A DNA stretch of 64,000 nt from Margaritispora aquatica (lineage: Eukaryota > Ascomycota > Leotiomycetes > Helotiales > Discinellaceae): the NCBI GenBank assembly GCA_007644065.1, contig VJWN01000006.1, forward strand, positions 248,001-312,000. The letters run 5' to 3'. Numbering within the stretch: the stretch's first letter is position 1; every line of letters starts with the position of its first letter. Below, piece by piece: positions 47,837-59,864 of the stretch. Made by a program: the position numbers and the translations under genes. A model generated the notes under the pieces. It searched no databases. It was not told the DNA's origin and saw nothing but the letters and a program-made list of their open reading frames with translations.

Positions 47837-49231
47837 TTAAGTGACTCCCAATCGAGTTCCACAACTTCCACAGCGTGTACAATCGCAATTGTTTCTGTCT
47901 TCCTCGCTATCTCTATAGCTCTCATTCCGTCCCTCGCTCTGTCCACTACCAGCTTCTTCTCTTCGTCTACTTCGTCCCCCAACCTCAACCAATCCATTTC
48001 TTCTTTGCTCAACACGTCGTGTCTCCACACCCAGAGACTCTTGCCTTCCACGCCGACTCGAAGGACCACTCGACGAATGCTCAGTCGCCGCCCTCCTCGA
48101 TGATGGCTTAGATCTCTTCTCCCTGACGACATCTGTATAAGTAGTCTCCCCAAACGTCCCAGCACGCTGAGGATCTCGAGAGGGAAAATACTCCGTCGAG
48201 ACGGTTTTTGTTCGGTTCCAGAAACCAGTCGATGGTGTCTTCGTCCGAGTTGTCGAAGTAACACTTCCAGTGCTCACTGCTTGAGGGACGCCGGGCACTA
48301 CATAACCACAGCAACAGCGGCAATTGCAGCGATGTCTTTCAACAGCAGTCATGGCAGCAACAGCTGGCGTCTCAACCCTGCCTGCTATGTCTCCGATTGC
48401 TCCGGCTAGTGCCCGCATGTTCATATTGTCTCGTTTCAGTTCTCGGACCGCAGTGCTTCGGATGAGTGGTCCTTGAGGTTGCTGTGGTTGTGGCTGTGGG
48501 AGGTAGAGGGAGGAATAAGACGGCGTGAGGGATCGTGGAATACGTTCCACACCACCACCGCTGCCATCGCCGTTTCTGGGTTGATAGGGAGGGACCGACT
48601 CATTCTGGTTGGCTCGATTTTGTGGACTTACATGCCTGATGGTGATTCCGGGCAATTGTGTTGTGTATGCAGGCTCCAGATTACCTCTTGTGACAATATT
48701 GTCTCTACTTCGCGTTGTGATGTTTGCTGGTTTAGGGCGGATTCTGTATTGAGCCGTTCCGTAAACGGTGTTGGCGCTACTGCGATTGTCTGTACCACCA
48801 CTTGCTCTACCGTTATTTACTCTGGGTTCGCCGCTGGTATTGGATTGATAAGAAGGTAATACATCATCTTGAGCGGCTGGTTCATCTCGGTGTGCATGTC
48901 TGATGGTGATTCCGGGTAACTGTGCTCTATGTTCAGGCTCTGAATCGCCTCCTGTGCCGTTGTTGTTTTCACCATATGCTCCTATGTTTACTAAGGTTGA
49001 ATGATTTCTATGTTGAGTCACGCCGTGGTTGCTGCCTCCGCTGTTATTACTTGGTCCGTTGTTACTTGCTCTGCTATTGCTCGCTCTGTTACTATTCAGT
49101 CTACTGCCACTTGCTCTTGTTCCACCGGTCCTGGTACCACTTGCTCCTTGGTCTAAGCCTCCAAATCCAGAAAACGTAGGGGAATAGACAGGCACAGGTG
49201 CGGAACTGTTGGGATCACCAGTAGTTGCCAT
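47837..49231 (-). CDS. low-complexity protein with an 88-residue internal repeat and Cys clusters
   Basis: Single exon, 464 aa. The N-terminus is rich in Ser/Asn/Gly/Arg repeats (about 30-70). A roughly 26-residue motif occurs twice, 88 residues apart (104-129 and 192-217): QLPGITIRH in both copies, then LPSYQ or VPPYQ. The [LV]PxY ends resemble WW-domain (Rsp5-type) docking sites. Two cysteine clusters follow: CNCRCCC (302-308) and a terminal CDCTRCGSC (449-457). The C-terminal half is Arg/Ser/Glu-rich. There is no signal peptide or transmembrane segment. Function is unknown; it may be a disordered scaffold or metal-binding protein. Confidence 0.65.
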   Translation of the reverse strand: MATTGDPNSSAPVPVYSPTFSGFGGLDQGASGTRTGGTRASGSRLNSNRASNSRASNNGPSNNSGGSNHGVTQHRNHSTLVNIGAYGENNNGTGGDSEPEHRAQLPGITIRHAHRDEPAAQDDVLPSYQSNTSGEPRVNNGRASGGTDNRSSANTVYGTAQYRIRPKPANITTRSRDNIVTRGNLEPAYTTQLPGITIRHVSPQNRANQNESVPPYQPRNGDGSGGGVERIPRSLTPSYSSLYLPQPQPQQPQGPLIRSTAVRELKRDNMNMRALAGAIGDIAGRVETPAVAAMTAVERHRCNCRCCCGYVVPGVPQAVSTGSVTSTTRTKTPSTGFWNRTKTVSTEYFPSRDPQRAGTFGETTYTDVVREKRSKPSSRRAATEHSSSGPSSRRGRQESLGVETRRVEQRRNGLVEVGGRSRRREEAGSGQSEGRNESYRDSEEDRNNCDCTRCGSCGTRLGVT

Positions 49232-50070
49232 GTTTTGGAGGATGACTGGAAGTAAGGCAGTCTGTTTCGAGTATGGGTTTGTGTCCGAGACGTGAGAAAA
49301 AATGGAGATGAGGATTAGAAGGTAGACTGGAACAAGTTCAGGGAAGGGGACGTAAGAGTGATATAGAGGAATGGGCGATTCACTTAATGAAAGGAAGATT
49401 CTGGATGATGTAGCTGGAAGTGTGATTCTAGTAGGCAGAATCTACTCATTGATTCACGGTCAACACATCTCTCCATTACAGTAATGAACAAGACAATCAT
49501 ACCTAAGTATCTCGTTACTTTGTTTCACAGTGCAATCTTTTTTAAATGACTCTGATACGCTAGAACGATGTGATATATGAGAATCAAAGCTTGTGAATAA
49601 AGACTGAGAAATGACAGCGAACATCAAGGCAAGCCAAGTGTATCCCATTGAGTCAAAGTCAAAGAGTTACACCATGACGAAAACAACGCATAATGATTAA
49701 ATACAAACGACATACACTACAAAGTGTAGTCCAACCAAAGAGTGAAGATTCAACTTCCAAAATACAGGTACAACATGAACAAAAGAAAGAAGAGCAAGGG
49801 TATATTAAACCAGAACCAGACCAAATCAATAGACAAATGAAAGTTTTCCCAGCACCAGCCAGGTGAGTGTTCATCCGTCCAAGTCCTTCCTGATGATGTT
49901 GTCATTGCCCTCCTTTCGTTAGTCATTAAAACAAACACAATTCTCAAAGATATTACCACCAGCTTCCTATAATGAGTCAAAAAATCTTCAAGTATCATCA
50001 GAGCCCAGTTCAATTCAACAAAGAGACACTCACTTTCCAAATCACTCCTAAACCTAATTCCAAACCTATC
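49232..50070. other. intergenic, no gene seen
   Basis: Promoter of the low-complexity protein gene and 3' flank of the next minus-strand gene. Confidence 0.45.
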
Positions 50071-50838
50071 CTAAGCAACAGGCGCAGGTGTAATCTCATC
50101 GCTCTCACCATCAACGGCAACAACAGCAGCAGGAGCTTCATTCTCATCAGCACCTTCGTCTTTCTTCGCCTTCTCCGCTGCTTTCCTCGCCTTCTCCTGC
50201 ACACGCACGATGGATCAGCCTTGGTTCAATTTTGAGAAAATGATGAGAGATAAAAATAAGATTGAACAAACCTCAAAGATCACTCTCTCCTTCTCGGCAT
50301 TCTCCCTCTTCTTGCCCTCAGCTTCAACACGATTCCTCTCTCTCCGTTCCCGCAATACAGCCGGGCCGGCGCGGACGGCTTTCCATCCATAGACCTATTT
50401 TTTCTTAGTATAATTCTTTGTACGACCGTAGCATTTCTCAATCAACCGCTTTCAGATCGGTAGCTTTCAAACCGCCCGTTCTCAACTCAACCTCTCAATC
50501 CCGCGAGTGAACAAAGTGAAGAAAGAAGAACTCACGACACCCAACTTCAAACTCCTTCCGATACCACCCAGCTGGCCCTTAACCTCACCCAGATGCTCCC
50601 TCGCAGCCTCGATATCCTTCCTCGCATTATTCGCCTGCCTTCTTGCGCGATACGCCTGTTCTGCTCTCTGGGCACGCTGATACGACGTTTGTGCTCTCTG
50701 ACGGTTCGTCCTGAGATTGAGTTCTGTGCCTGAGGTGCCTGGACGGACGGGAGAGCGGTCCTTTTGTCTTCTCTTGGATGGCAGGGGATCTTTGGGCGGG
50801 AGGAGGGGTGGTGTTTCTGTGAGTGAGGCGGCGGACAT
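50071..50838 (-). CDS. charged coiled-coil protein, function unknown
   Basis: Three exons (50536-50838, 50272-50394, 50071-50196), all phase 0, give 183 aa. A Pro/Lys-rich N-terminus is followed by a long helix rich in Arg/Ala/Gln (about 45-90), GIGRSLKLGVVYGWKAVRAGPAVL at the first splice, a second charged helix (RERRERNRVEAEGKKREN) and an acidic/Ala tail ending TPAPVA. The conserved-looking Gly/Val centre between two helices suggests a small structured unit. I do not recognise the family. Confidence 0.7.
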
Positions 50839-51711
50839 TTTGTGGTTGTGGAGGAGGTGGTGTTGGATTTTATTAGAAAGAGTGTGTGGATTTGGATTAA
50901 GTTGTGTATGTGTAGTATTAGGAAGGTAAGCAGGGGAATATTATGTATGGTGGTAAAGACTGTGTAATTCCAAAAGGGAAATCCGAAGGGGTGTGTTGGG
51001 AAACGGTGAGGAATATATCATCCACTGGAGATATCGAAGCATCCTTCACTCCACATGACACTGGCCAAAGCTTCTAGAAGAGAGATTGAATATCATGCCC
51101 AAACCACAATTGCTAGCTGGAAGACTCTTCTCCGTTGAGAATATGCCAATCAAATTCTCTCGCAATGAACTTTGCATGAATCGAAAAAACGTTGATCCTT
51201 GTCAAATATACAGTGTCCGCTGTCAACGTGAAGAAAACGTGCTTCAGCAGGGAGAAAGCCTGATTGTGCAAAAGCAAAACGCGCTTTCGTGTTGTCTGGA
51301 CGTGTGTTTGTTGTTTCTGTGAACGCGTTTGGTAGAACTGTGAAAAGAGGAATCAAATGATGAAGTGAGGTTGATATGAGAGGAAGTGCTCAGGGGTAAT
51401 TACCGAGATCATGCCGCATTGGGTAAAAACACCAACATCTGAATGAAGCACACGAGAGGCTAGCGAAGACTCACATAGACTCACAGAATGCTCAAAGATG
51501 AGCTGAAATTGATTGAAACTTCAAGGTATTGCTTTTTTTGCCCTTATAGACCTCTGAATTTCTTCTATCGTTTGATCATTCTAGTGGTGGCACCATTGAC
51601 TCGCCTATTAAGATAGGAAATATGTAAAGAGTAGGAGCTCAGCATTTTAGAGTAGTAAAATGACTGTTTTGAATACTCGAAGCTAGCTTTGGCTATTCAG
51701 TAATCAGAACT
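50839..51711. other. intergenic, no gene seen
   Basis: Promoter of the coiled-coil gene and 3' flank of TRP2. Open frames here are short and unsupported. Confidence 0.45.
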
Positions 51712-53461
51712 TCAGCCAGCAGCAAGATCGATATGTGCAGATTTCGCAGCTTTCGCCGCCGGATCAATCTTCTCGAGGTCTCCATTCATCTTCTTGTTTG
51801 ACTCCATCCTTGAATATTTCTGCTCCGCTGTCTTCAAAGTAGCCATGTTGGCACCAAGTTTGTTGATCGTCTCAATGTACTCGTCGTATGGATCTGAGTC
51901 AAAGACAATTCCACCTCCTACCGACACATTAGCATCTTTCAAACCCTTCACGCACATGGATAATACCTACCGGCTTGAAGATATGCAACATCGTCCCTGT
52001 AAACCATGGTCCTGAGGGCAATACATGTATCCATCTCACCTTCTTTCTCAACACCTTCAGAATCAACACTGCCATATCCAAAATAACCAACCGCACCAGC
52101 ATAGACACCCCGTTTCTCCTTCTCCAGCTCGGCAATCAGCTCCATTGCCTTGACTTTTGGTGCACCCGACACAGTACCAGCTGGAAAGATTGATCTGAAG
52201 GCATCAAACCTCGTCATTCCCTTTCTAAGAACGCCCGAGACCTGAGAGACAAGATGTTGGACGTGGCTGAACTTCTCAACGACCATTAAGCGATCGACCT
52301 TAGTCGTCCGAGGATCACAGACACGGTTTATGTCGTTTCTCGCTAAATCAACGAGCATGACGTGTTCGGCTCTATCTTTCAGAGATTGTCGGAGCTCATC
52401 AGCTAATGCTTCGTCCTCTTCTGGGGTGTCGCCTCTCTTCACAGTACCGGCAATTGGATGAGTAATGATTCGTCCGGCCTCTCTCTTCACTAAAAGCTCT
52501 GGAGAAGCTCCTATTATCTGAAAGTCGGCACAGTTGATGTAAAACATATAAGGTGACGGATTCACGGTCCGTAAGTGTCGGTAGATGTTGAATGGATGCA
52601 GTGATGTTGGCCGAGCAATCCTTTGTGATGGCACTGCCTGAATGATATCTCCTTTGATAATATGTGCCTTGAGATCTGTCACATGTTTCTCATAACCAGC
52701 CTGTCCAATGTTGGACGTATATTCCTGGTCCAGCTTAATTGGAGGCTGGGGTGGTAAAGGTGTTTCTTCTGACCGTAGAACTTCCACGATCTCGTTGATG
52801 GTAACCTGTGCCTTCTCATACGCCTGCTCGAGTCCCGACAGATCTTCCGGAACATGAAGGTATGTTATGACTTTGATCTTCTCATAGAAGCCATCAAATG
52901 CGACCACGGTGTCGAAGAGCATGAATAATGATTCCGGGACCTTAAGGACATCCTTCATGGGCCTTGCAGTCTTGGGCTCAAAATACCGCACACAATCGTA
53001 TCCTACATATCCAATTGCACCTCCAGTGAGAGGAGGCAACTTCAACTTGGGCACTTCCGCAACCCTGCACTTCGAGAGCTCTTCTTCCAGTGCTGGTAGC
53101 GGATCGACCGACTCGCCGTGTCCTTCTCCTGTCTTCAACACCTTCCGGGGTCCAGCACCAACAAAACTGTATCTGCCGACTCTTTCTGTAGCGGCACTTT
53201 CAAACAGAAACGAGTAGTTTGACTTGAAATGTGCAGATATCTTCAGGTATGCGGCGAATGGCTTGAGGAGGTCGGACGGGATCTCTGCGAAAATAGGTAC
53301 GAGATTGGGAGGATTTGGTTTGCCATTGGCATTCAATAGGATCTCCCGGATTGTCTCCAAGGAGGGTTGGAGGTCTTCCTGGAGTATTGTGAGCAACATG
53401 TTGTCTGTTGTGAGCTTTATGGAAGAGTCATAATCATAGACAAACTTACGCCCACGGCCAT
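51712..53461 (-). CDS. TRP2: anthranilate synthase component I
   Basis: Three exons: a 12-nt first exon (53450-53461, MAVG), 51971-53378, and 51712-51917, giving 541 aa. The tiny first exon is chosen because its GTAAGT donor and the CCAG acceptor at 53379 put MAVG directly before EDLQPSLETIREIL; a start inside the intron at the ATG of MLLTILQED is the alternative. The feedback region reads FLFESAATERVGRYSF near the N-terminus. The chorismate-binding core follows (PIAGTVKRGDTPEEDEALAD, MLVDLARNDINRV, SIFPAGTVSGAPKVKAMEL), then AGGGIVFDSDP across the last splice. The protein converts chorismate plus glutamine-derived ammonia to anthranilate with a TRP3/TrpC-type partner not in this window. Confidence 0.95.
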
Positions 53462-53980
53462 CGTAACTGCTAAGCGGGAAGAGGTCTTTCCTGGAGTCCG
53501 GTTTTATATGTAGAAAATTCACCCTTCTTCTTCTCTGCACATTGAGGAATCCAAAAACTGCCAACAAAACTCAAATGTGTCACACAGTCTTTGTTGAGAA
53601 CCAAAAGAAGCACTTATGGTGCGTACCTATACGACGGTAGAAGCCAAATAAAACACCCCTCACCGCCGGCAGAATCCAAGGGAGACCCACTTCGAGCCAC
53701 CTTTCGATAGCGGGGCATCTCACCAGCCTCGCCGACTTTGTGGCGCCTCGCCTCGTCATAAAATCGTCCAATGATCCAATCTCATCTCATAAATGTCTTT
53801 GGCCAAAAATAAACAGCTCACAATCAATGTCTCATAAAAAGCGATGCTCATTTCATAACTCAACTGTCTTCCATGATCCTACATAAACGTACCTTAGCTT
53901 GGGAAGCTCCACCGTCTTGCTCATGACACCACGATACGTGTACTCGTAAATGTAACAACCATCTGGAACACACCACGAAA
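53462..53980. promoter_or_regulatory. divergent promoter of TRP2 and a coiled-coil gene
   Basis: 519 bp between divergent start codons. No perfect TGACTCA general-control element was seen. Confidence 0.4.
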
Positions 53981-54960
53981 ATGAGTTACCACCTCGGCAT
54001 CTCGCACCACTTCCCAACTCTGCATCGTCAACTCACATCCCCGACCCCAAGCTTCACGCACAGCTCCCCTAGGTCGACGCGCAGCCCCCAATTCGAAGAC
54101 GATCTCACAGAGGACAGCAAAGACGTGCTCATTGAACGCCTGAACGACCTTGTTTCCCGACTCTCAACCGCGAGATCACTAGACGATGGAGCTGTGACGG
54201 CGATTCACGCTCAGGTGGATAAGATCGAGGTGTTAGTGAGGAAAGAGGAGAGACAGCAGAGCCCATTGGCAGCAATAGATGAGAGGGTATCCACGCCTAC
54301 AGGATTGGGTATCTCGAGGGAAGATGATAATTTCTGGGGTCCTCCCAGCCCCTCGGTTGGATTTAGAATGAGAATGCCTGTACGACCGAAACTCCGGGAG
54401 CTACCACAGCACGAAGTGCCTAAAACGATGTCCACAGAAAGAGCAGAGCAATTGGCCAAGGAAGCCGAGGAACTAGCTGAACTACTCGCTTCCACAGTCG
54501 CAGACCTCCAAGCGCGGAGGGAGGAATCAGATGTACATCCCCCCTCTCCCCTCCCACCTTTCTGTCTCTCTCTCTACTCCCAACTAACATCAACCAGCAC
54601 ATCCATGATCTACTCCTCACGCGAGCCGAAAAGGCAGCTGAACGGATCCTCTTCCTCGAATACCGCATCTCAGAAATGGCTGACGACTTCGCGGCCAACA
54701 GCTCTGAGCTCAAGTTCCTTCGCATCCAGCTGCAGGCCATCGAGGCGCAGTGCGTGCCGATCTATCAGGACCCGCTGCTAGCGGAGAGCATTGCAAATTG
54801 GCGGGTGGATTGGGAGGATATTGATCGGAGGGCTAGGGGGAGGAGGAGGAAGTTTGCTAGTGGTGGTGGTGTTAATGGTGTTAATGGGACAGAGGCGAAT
54901 GGGATGAATGGAAGTATGCTTTGCGAGAGCAGCATGCTGAGCGATGTCAAGAGTCCATGA
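53981..54960 (+). CDS. coiled-coil protein, function unknown
   Basis: Exons 53981-54532 and 54598-54960, with a 65-nt intron in phase 0, give 304 aa. The N-terminus is Ser/Thr/Pro-rich. The region 45-75 and the region 150-240 are heptad-like helices (ERAEQLAKEAEELAELLAS; HIHDLLLTRAEKAAERILFL), followed by LKFLRIQLQAIEAQC and a WRVDWEDIDRRARGRRRK segment. The C-terminus is Gly/Asn low complexity. It probably works as a structural or adaptor component; no named family was recognised. Confidence 0.78.
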
Positions 54961-56046
54961 CTACTTGAAGGACGGAAAGTCTCATTCATGAGCTCCGTCA
55001 AAGCAGCTGCAAATGGACCACGAGAGCAACATACCCACTGAGTGACCTCCGGAGTCCATGACTCTCAGAAGACGAGGGCCGGTTCTGACAACAGAGCTGT
55101 CAATGGACCACGAGACCGAGAGCGCGAATGAGAAGAGGTTGGGAGTTATCTTTTACAGTTATGATACCCTCACGAGACACGAGAGACGAGAACAACAGCA
55201 GACGATGACCGACTTGTAAATTTATACACTGTAAATAGACTGTAGGGGATTCTACATACGGCACGACAATGCGCAAGCATCTACCTTATCTACTGTCCTA
55301 TACATCAGTTTCAGGACGAAAAGTGAACTTACCTTAAAGACCAGACTTGAACCCCCACATTCACGTCTCCATCCACATGTTGTTGAAATTAAGCGAGTAG
55401 TCTCAATTATATGTATACCTGTACTTACTTACTACTTACCTACCTACCTACCTCTCTATCTAATGCAATGCATTCCCTCCCTCCCTCCCTCCTCCCTTTA
55501 GACCTACCTCATATTATCACCACCATCACATCAGTAAATGATTGCCGCAACTCCCAATCTAGGGGGACCCAAGTAGAATGTGATTTGGAAAAAGCTGCAA
55601 TTGCAACTATTCTCATTTTCATAGGTAGAGAGCACAAGGTAGAGAGCTCTAACGCATCCTTCCTAAGGTTTTTATTCTTCCCTTTTCAGTGAGCTGGTTG
55701 GTCTTGGATCCACTGTCTCTCTAGGTAAGGTAGGTAATCTTCCGGGTCAAACTCCACTGTCATTGCCACTGCCGCCTGCTGAAACTTGATGCATTTCACA
55801 ATATTCTGCAAAGTAACAGCCTCTGCTGCTCAGACTTCCTCTCCTCTCCTCTCCTCCGCTCTCCTCCGCTCTCCTCCGCCCCCATGCCGTTCCCCAAATC
55901 GCTTCACCTCTCACCTCAGCTCACCGCTTCTCAACGAACTGCTTCTTACTCACGCCATGCAAACCAATCACCTTTTTTTTCTCCATCCGGACTCCATGTC
56001 CATTATCCCTTTCAAGTTTTGATAGGTAGGTAGATATGAGCCCCAC
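54961..56046. other. intergenic with simple repeats, no gene seen
   Basis: Contains TACC repeats near 55427-55453, CCCT repeats near 55470-55497 and CTCCTCCGCT-type repeats near 55840-55880. No coding frame was recognised. It lies between the convergent coiled-coil and LSM1 genes. Confidence 0.5.
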
Positions 56047-56903
56047 TCAAAGGATAATATCCAGCCCACCCTCCCCTTCAAAGCCCATCTCCCTCAACCT
56101 TGCGCCCCTAACCTTCTCCCTCTTGGCCTCCTCGATCTTCCTCTCCTTATTAAGGCGCTGCACGAGCACCGCGTCCGCACGCTCATATCCTGGCGGCGCA
56201 TCATCATCTTTATCGAGATCGATCTCGCCCAGCAACAGTACATTCTCGCCGCGCACCAGGAAGAGACCCTTGGGGATATCGGCGTAGAGACCTGGTTGTG
56301 GTGGGGTAGCGGGGGGTGTGTTGTTGCTGGTGCGAGGTGGTGATGGTGGGGGAACGAAAATCCGCTCGATGGTCGATTGGAGGACGAGGTTTGCTGGGAG
56401 GGAAGAGTGTTAGCTTGGTTGGTAGGAAACGTATAGAGGTTATGCTGGTAGGGAAGAAAGAACATACCGAATTGGTCCCAGCTACGAAGGACGCCTATGT
56501 ATTTCCTGCCATCTCTCAGGGCGACCATTAGTTTTTCTGCAGAATAGCAATGTTAGCAAAACTCTATTCCTATTCGTCTCTCTTCCTATTCTTTATCCCA
56601 TTCCCAATCCCATCTCATACACCCAAGGATCCCCAAAACTCCAAGCTTTCAACACCATGCTCAAATCCCCTCTTCTCTTCTTCCTCCCTCTCCAACCCAA
56701 CCCAGCCCATATACATGTATGAAAAAAAAGTCCTTACTATCAGTCAAATCCAGCAATTGCGCAGCCGTCGTGAACATCTGCGGCGGCAGCTGCTGATTCG
56801 GCTGGGGCGGCATGCCCAACGAGGGAAACCCGGGTCCTGAAGTCGTTGGCACTGGGCCTCCTCCTATGCTCGCAAGCTGGTCCTCTAAACTTAGACCCTC
56901 CAT
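56047..56903 (-). CDS. LSM1: U6-like snRNA-associated Sm-like protein Lsm1
   Basis: Three exons (56738-56903, 56468-56536, 56047-56393) give 193 aa. After a Pro/Gln-rich start ([12 protein letters not shown]), Sm motif 1 reads [20 protein letters not shown] and [15 protein letters not shown] across the splices. A Pro/Ser/Thr-rich insert follows, then Sm motif 2 ([20 protein letters not shown]). The C-terminal helix is charged ([16 protein letters not shown]), as in Lsm1 rather than other Lsm proteins. Lsm1 caps the cytoplasmic Lsm1-7 ring that binds deadenylated mRNA 3' ends and promotes decapping with Pat1. Confidence 0.93.
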
Positions 56904-58150
56904 TGCGCAGTGTTCGTTTGTGCGTACGGGGACCGCTCGACACGGAGATGGTAGAAGACGAAAGTCCGGAAGGGTGTTAGGACGTTTGAGTGAATGACAG
57001 TGAGTGCTATCGCATTGACTCGTCCATTACGCGTCGAGGCTGGTGTGGTGGTGAGAGTGTCAATATAATGGGCGCGTTTACAGGTGGGAGACGATGCTTG
57101 CGCACGATGCGGGCGGGAAGCGGGCTCACGTGCCGAGGGGTTGAATTCCATTCCAGATTCAAGTCTGAAATATTGGTGCAAGCATTTGAGGGATAGGTAA
57201 GTTTGAGTGAATGATTATGCATTGATTTGTAGTAAATCAAACTCTTGCATTATTCTCAATGCCTTCAGAAATCTTGGTGATATCTCTCTAATATAATGCG
57301 AATTCGCAGTGATGGAGATTTTACCATCACTGTTCATCGTTGTCTATGTTCAATTTACAGTGCTGGTTAGTCTAATAGCAAAATTCCTCCACAAATAGAC
57401 CATACATAGTTGTGACCTCTGTGTCTCATTCTCAACCTCTCAGTCACCAACCAACTCCTAATTTTCGCCATTAGATTTGGCATGAACAGACTCTGAAGAT
57501 GCCTCAATCACATGTGTGAAGTCGCTTTGGAGTGTATAGCAATTGTGACCCTCAGTAAACCATCAGGCCAACAAACCAGATTTCGGTTTGGAATATGCCG
57601 TTCGAGCAAGTACTCGTATAACATGATCGAGCACATTCAAGACGGAACCAAGTCAAGTGAGAAATCCACATCAATGAGACCAAACAAACCATAGGATCAA
57701 AGTCAACCCAAGAGCGCGGTAGAAAAACCATCCGATTTGTCTCTCTGTCTACGCAAGCAGCTTTGAAAGAAAACAGAGGCAAAAGATCACTCCTCGCATG
57801 ACGATTGATTGAAAAGTACAAACAAAGCAAACCGGCCGGGGTAATTTTTTTTAGAAGATCCTTTTTTTCACCGCGAATTGCTCTCTCGTTTTCTTTGACG
57901 AACTCAATATCCCATTTTCTCTCGATCAACTGCTGGCGCAAGAAACCTCGAAGTATGTTCAGAATGTAGTGTCCCACGCGATCGCTCATCCGAATTTAGA
58001 ATTGCTCGATGAATGGATCGCTGGCCATAGTGGGTAGTGTGTATGTATAGTTTGGTATGGCACAAATCGGGGGTGGGTTGGTAGAGAGGTGTCAGGTAGG
58101 TATCTTCTTCTGCCGCATGATGAACGTAATGAAACATTGAGCCCGCAAAG
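56904..58150. other. intergenic, no supported gene
   Basis: LSM1 promoter and the 3' flank of the Nudix gene. The ATG frame 57552-57989 (minus, 145 codons) was rejected. Confidence 0.45.
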
Positions 58151-58743
58151 CTATTTGCGAATGGTACTCCTGTTCAAGGCTTCGAGCAGTTCCGGCCGCG
58201 CCTTGAGAGCTTCCGCCGCCTCGGCGTAACTCGCCCATTGTCGTGTCCTCTTGTGCTTCTCTGGCCAATCTGTCTCTTCCCGTGTGACTGTGACTTCGTA
58301 GAACTGGTAGAGAGCCTTTGGTGCTTCTTTTGACATGTGTTTCGGGGCTCTGGTCTCCTTGATGGTGCCTAGGTCGTAGTCGACATTGCAAGTGATGCCC
58401 GCCTCTTCCCATGCCTCTCGTTGTGCAGCCTCAGTGCACGACTCGTCAGACTCCCATCCGCCCTTTGGGAGGACCCAGCCATTCCGCCGAGTAGATTGGA
58501 TCAAGAGAACGTGTGTTTTTGCTTCGTTGAGAGGGACAACTCCTGCGACTAGTCGCTCTCCTGTGTCACCATAACCTGGAGGTAAAGACAGTGGTCAGCG
58601 AATGGTCGCGTTTCTCGGAAGCTCAAAAAAAGTTGCCCCACGTGCATTGGTTTTCTACCCATTCAAAAAAGAATAAAAAAACAAGAAGACTTACGTTGAT
58701 TCTTTCTCCCCGTACGTGACTCCATGGAGCGACTTGCTGCCAT
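58151..58743 (-). CDS. Nudix hydrolase, diphosphoinositol polyphosphate phosphohydrolase-like
   Basis: Exons 58695-58743 and 58151-58575, joined in phase 1 over a 119-nt intron, give 157 aa. The Nudix box runs from GGWESDESCTEAA through REAWEEAGI and matches GX5EX7REUXEEXGU. It is preceded by RRNGWVLPKGG, typical of the Ddp1/Aps1 group, and followed by KALYQFYEVTVTREETDWPE. Members of this group hydrolyse diphosphoinositol polyphosphates and diadenosine polyphosphates. The size (yeast Ddp1 is 188 aa) and motif context fit that subgroup, although substrate preference cannot be read from sequence. Confidence 0.9.
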
Positions 58744-59801
58744 GATGAAGACACTGCTTCACCTAATTTGGTGCAAAGCTCGAATCCGGAGCACAATGGC
58801 GGATTTTGTGGAGGGAAACTTTCAGTGGGTGAGGTGAGGTGGGTTGGAAATTCGGCTGGGAAGGCAGTCGGTCTTAAAGCTCGGGAAGCGTCATTGTGTC
58901 TAGGTAGGTAGGTAGGTGGGGTGATGGGTATGTTTAGTTGTAAAAGTAAAGTAGAAAGGTAGACCGGAAGTTCCAGTGAAAGATCTCCCAAGGTGAGGTA
59001 AGAAGTCGGGAGGTTGCAAGTCGTACAGAGAGAGATCCACGATCAGACGACGTAGGTGGGCAAGGTACGAAGGAAAAGGGTCCCCAGGGGAAAAGAAAAG
59101 AGGGTGTGTGGACGGAACAGTATAGTAGGTAGGGAGGTAGTCGTTTGTGATCAAGGCTGCTTGGGGGGGCAAGGTAAGCCTTATAAAGATTAGAGCTTAG
59201 CTTGGTAAAGTAAAGCCAGGCAGAAAAGGGAGAGAAAAGAGTGGAAGCTAAAGAGTTTATAGTAGTGTGATAATAGTAGTGTGGTGGGCGGTTTTGGCTC
59301 TGGTCTTTGACCGAATATTTATTTCGGATGCGTCCTCCCAAAGGAAAAAAAAAAAGTCGCGCGACTTGGGACGGGACAGATCCGAGAAGAGAGACGAGAC
59401 GAGATATATAAAGGCCAAGTAGTATTTAGCTTAGTAGGTAGTAGGGGCTACTTACCGGAGCAATAAGGAAGGGTAGGAAGGGTAGATAGGGGAGGTAGGG
59501 TAGGAGGGTTTTATTTACACTTTTATAAGCCCTTTTACTCAACCTTGCCAGAAGAGGCAAACCCATTGATCTTTTTTAGACCTATTAGCGGCCCTTGTCT
59601 CGTGCTCATTTTTGCTGGCATGGCTTTCGCCGTTTCGGCATCTGTGCCACCGTAGGTTGGATAGTGTGGTGTGGTGTGGTGTGGTGCTGATGTTTGAGTA
59701 GGTACAGTAGTGAGTAAGGTAGTGCAAAAGGAGATGGGAGATGAAAGATGGGAGATGAGAAATGGGGAAACAAAAAGGAGGCTTTGAAAACGCCCGCCAT
59801 G

Positions 59802-59864
59802 GGCTTGTTTGGCTTGTTTGGCTTGTTTGGCTTGTTTGGCTTGTTTGGCTTTGTTGGCTTGCTT
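59802..59864. repeat. 9-bp tandem repeat, about 7 units
   Basis: Unit GGCTTGTTT occurs five times perfectly, then twice with substitutions. Since the unit is a multiple of three, it reads as Gly-Leu-Phe repeats on the plus strand and Lys-Pro-Asn on the minus strand without being a gene. Confidence 0.9.

Noticed and set aside
57552..57989. Minus-strand ATG frame of 145 codons
   Set aside because: Downstream of the Nudix gene in its probable 3' region; composition and residues show no family or splice signals.
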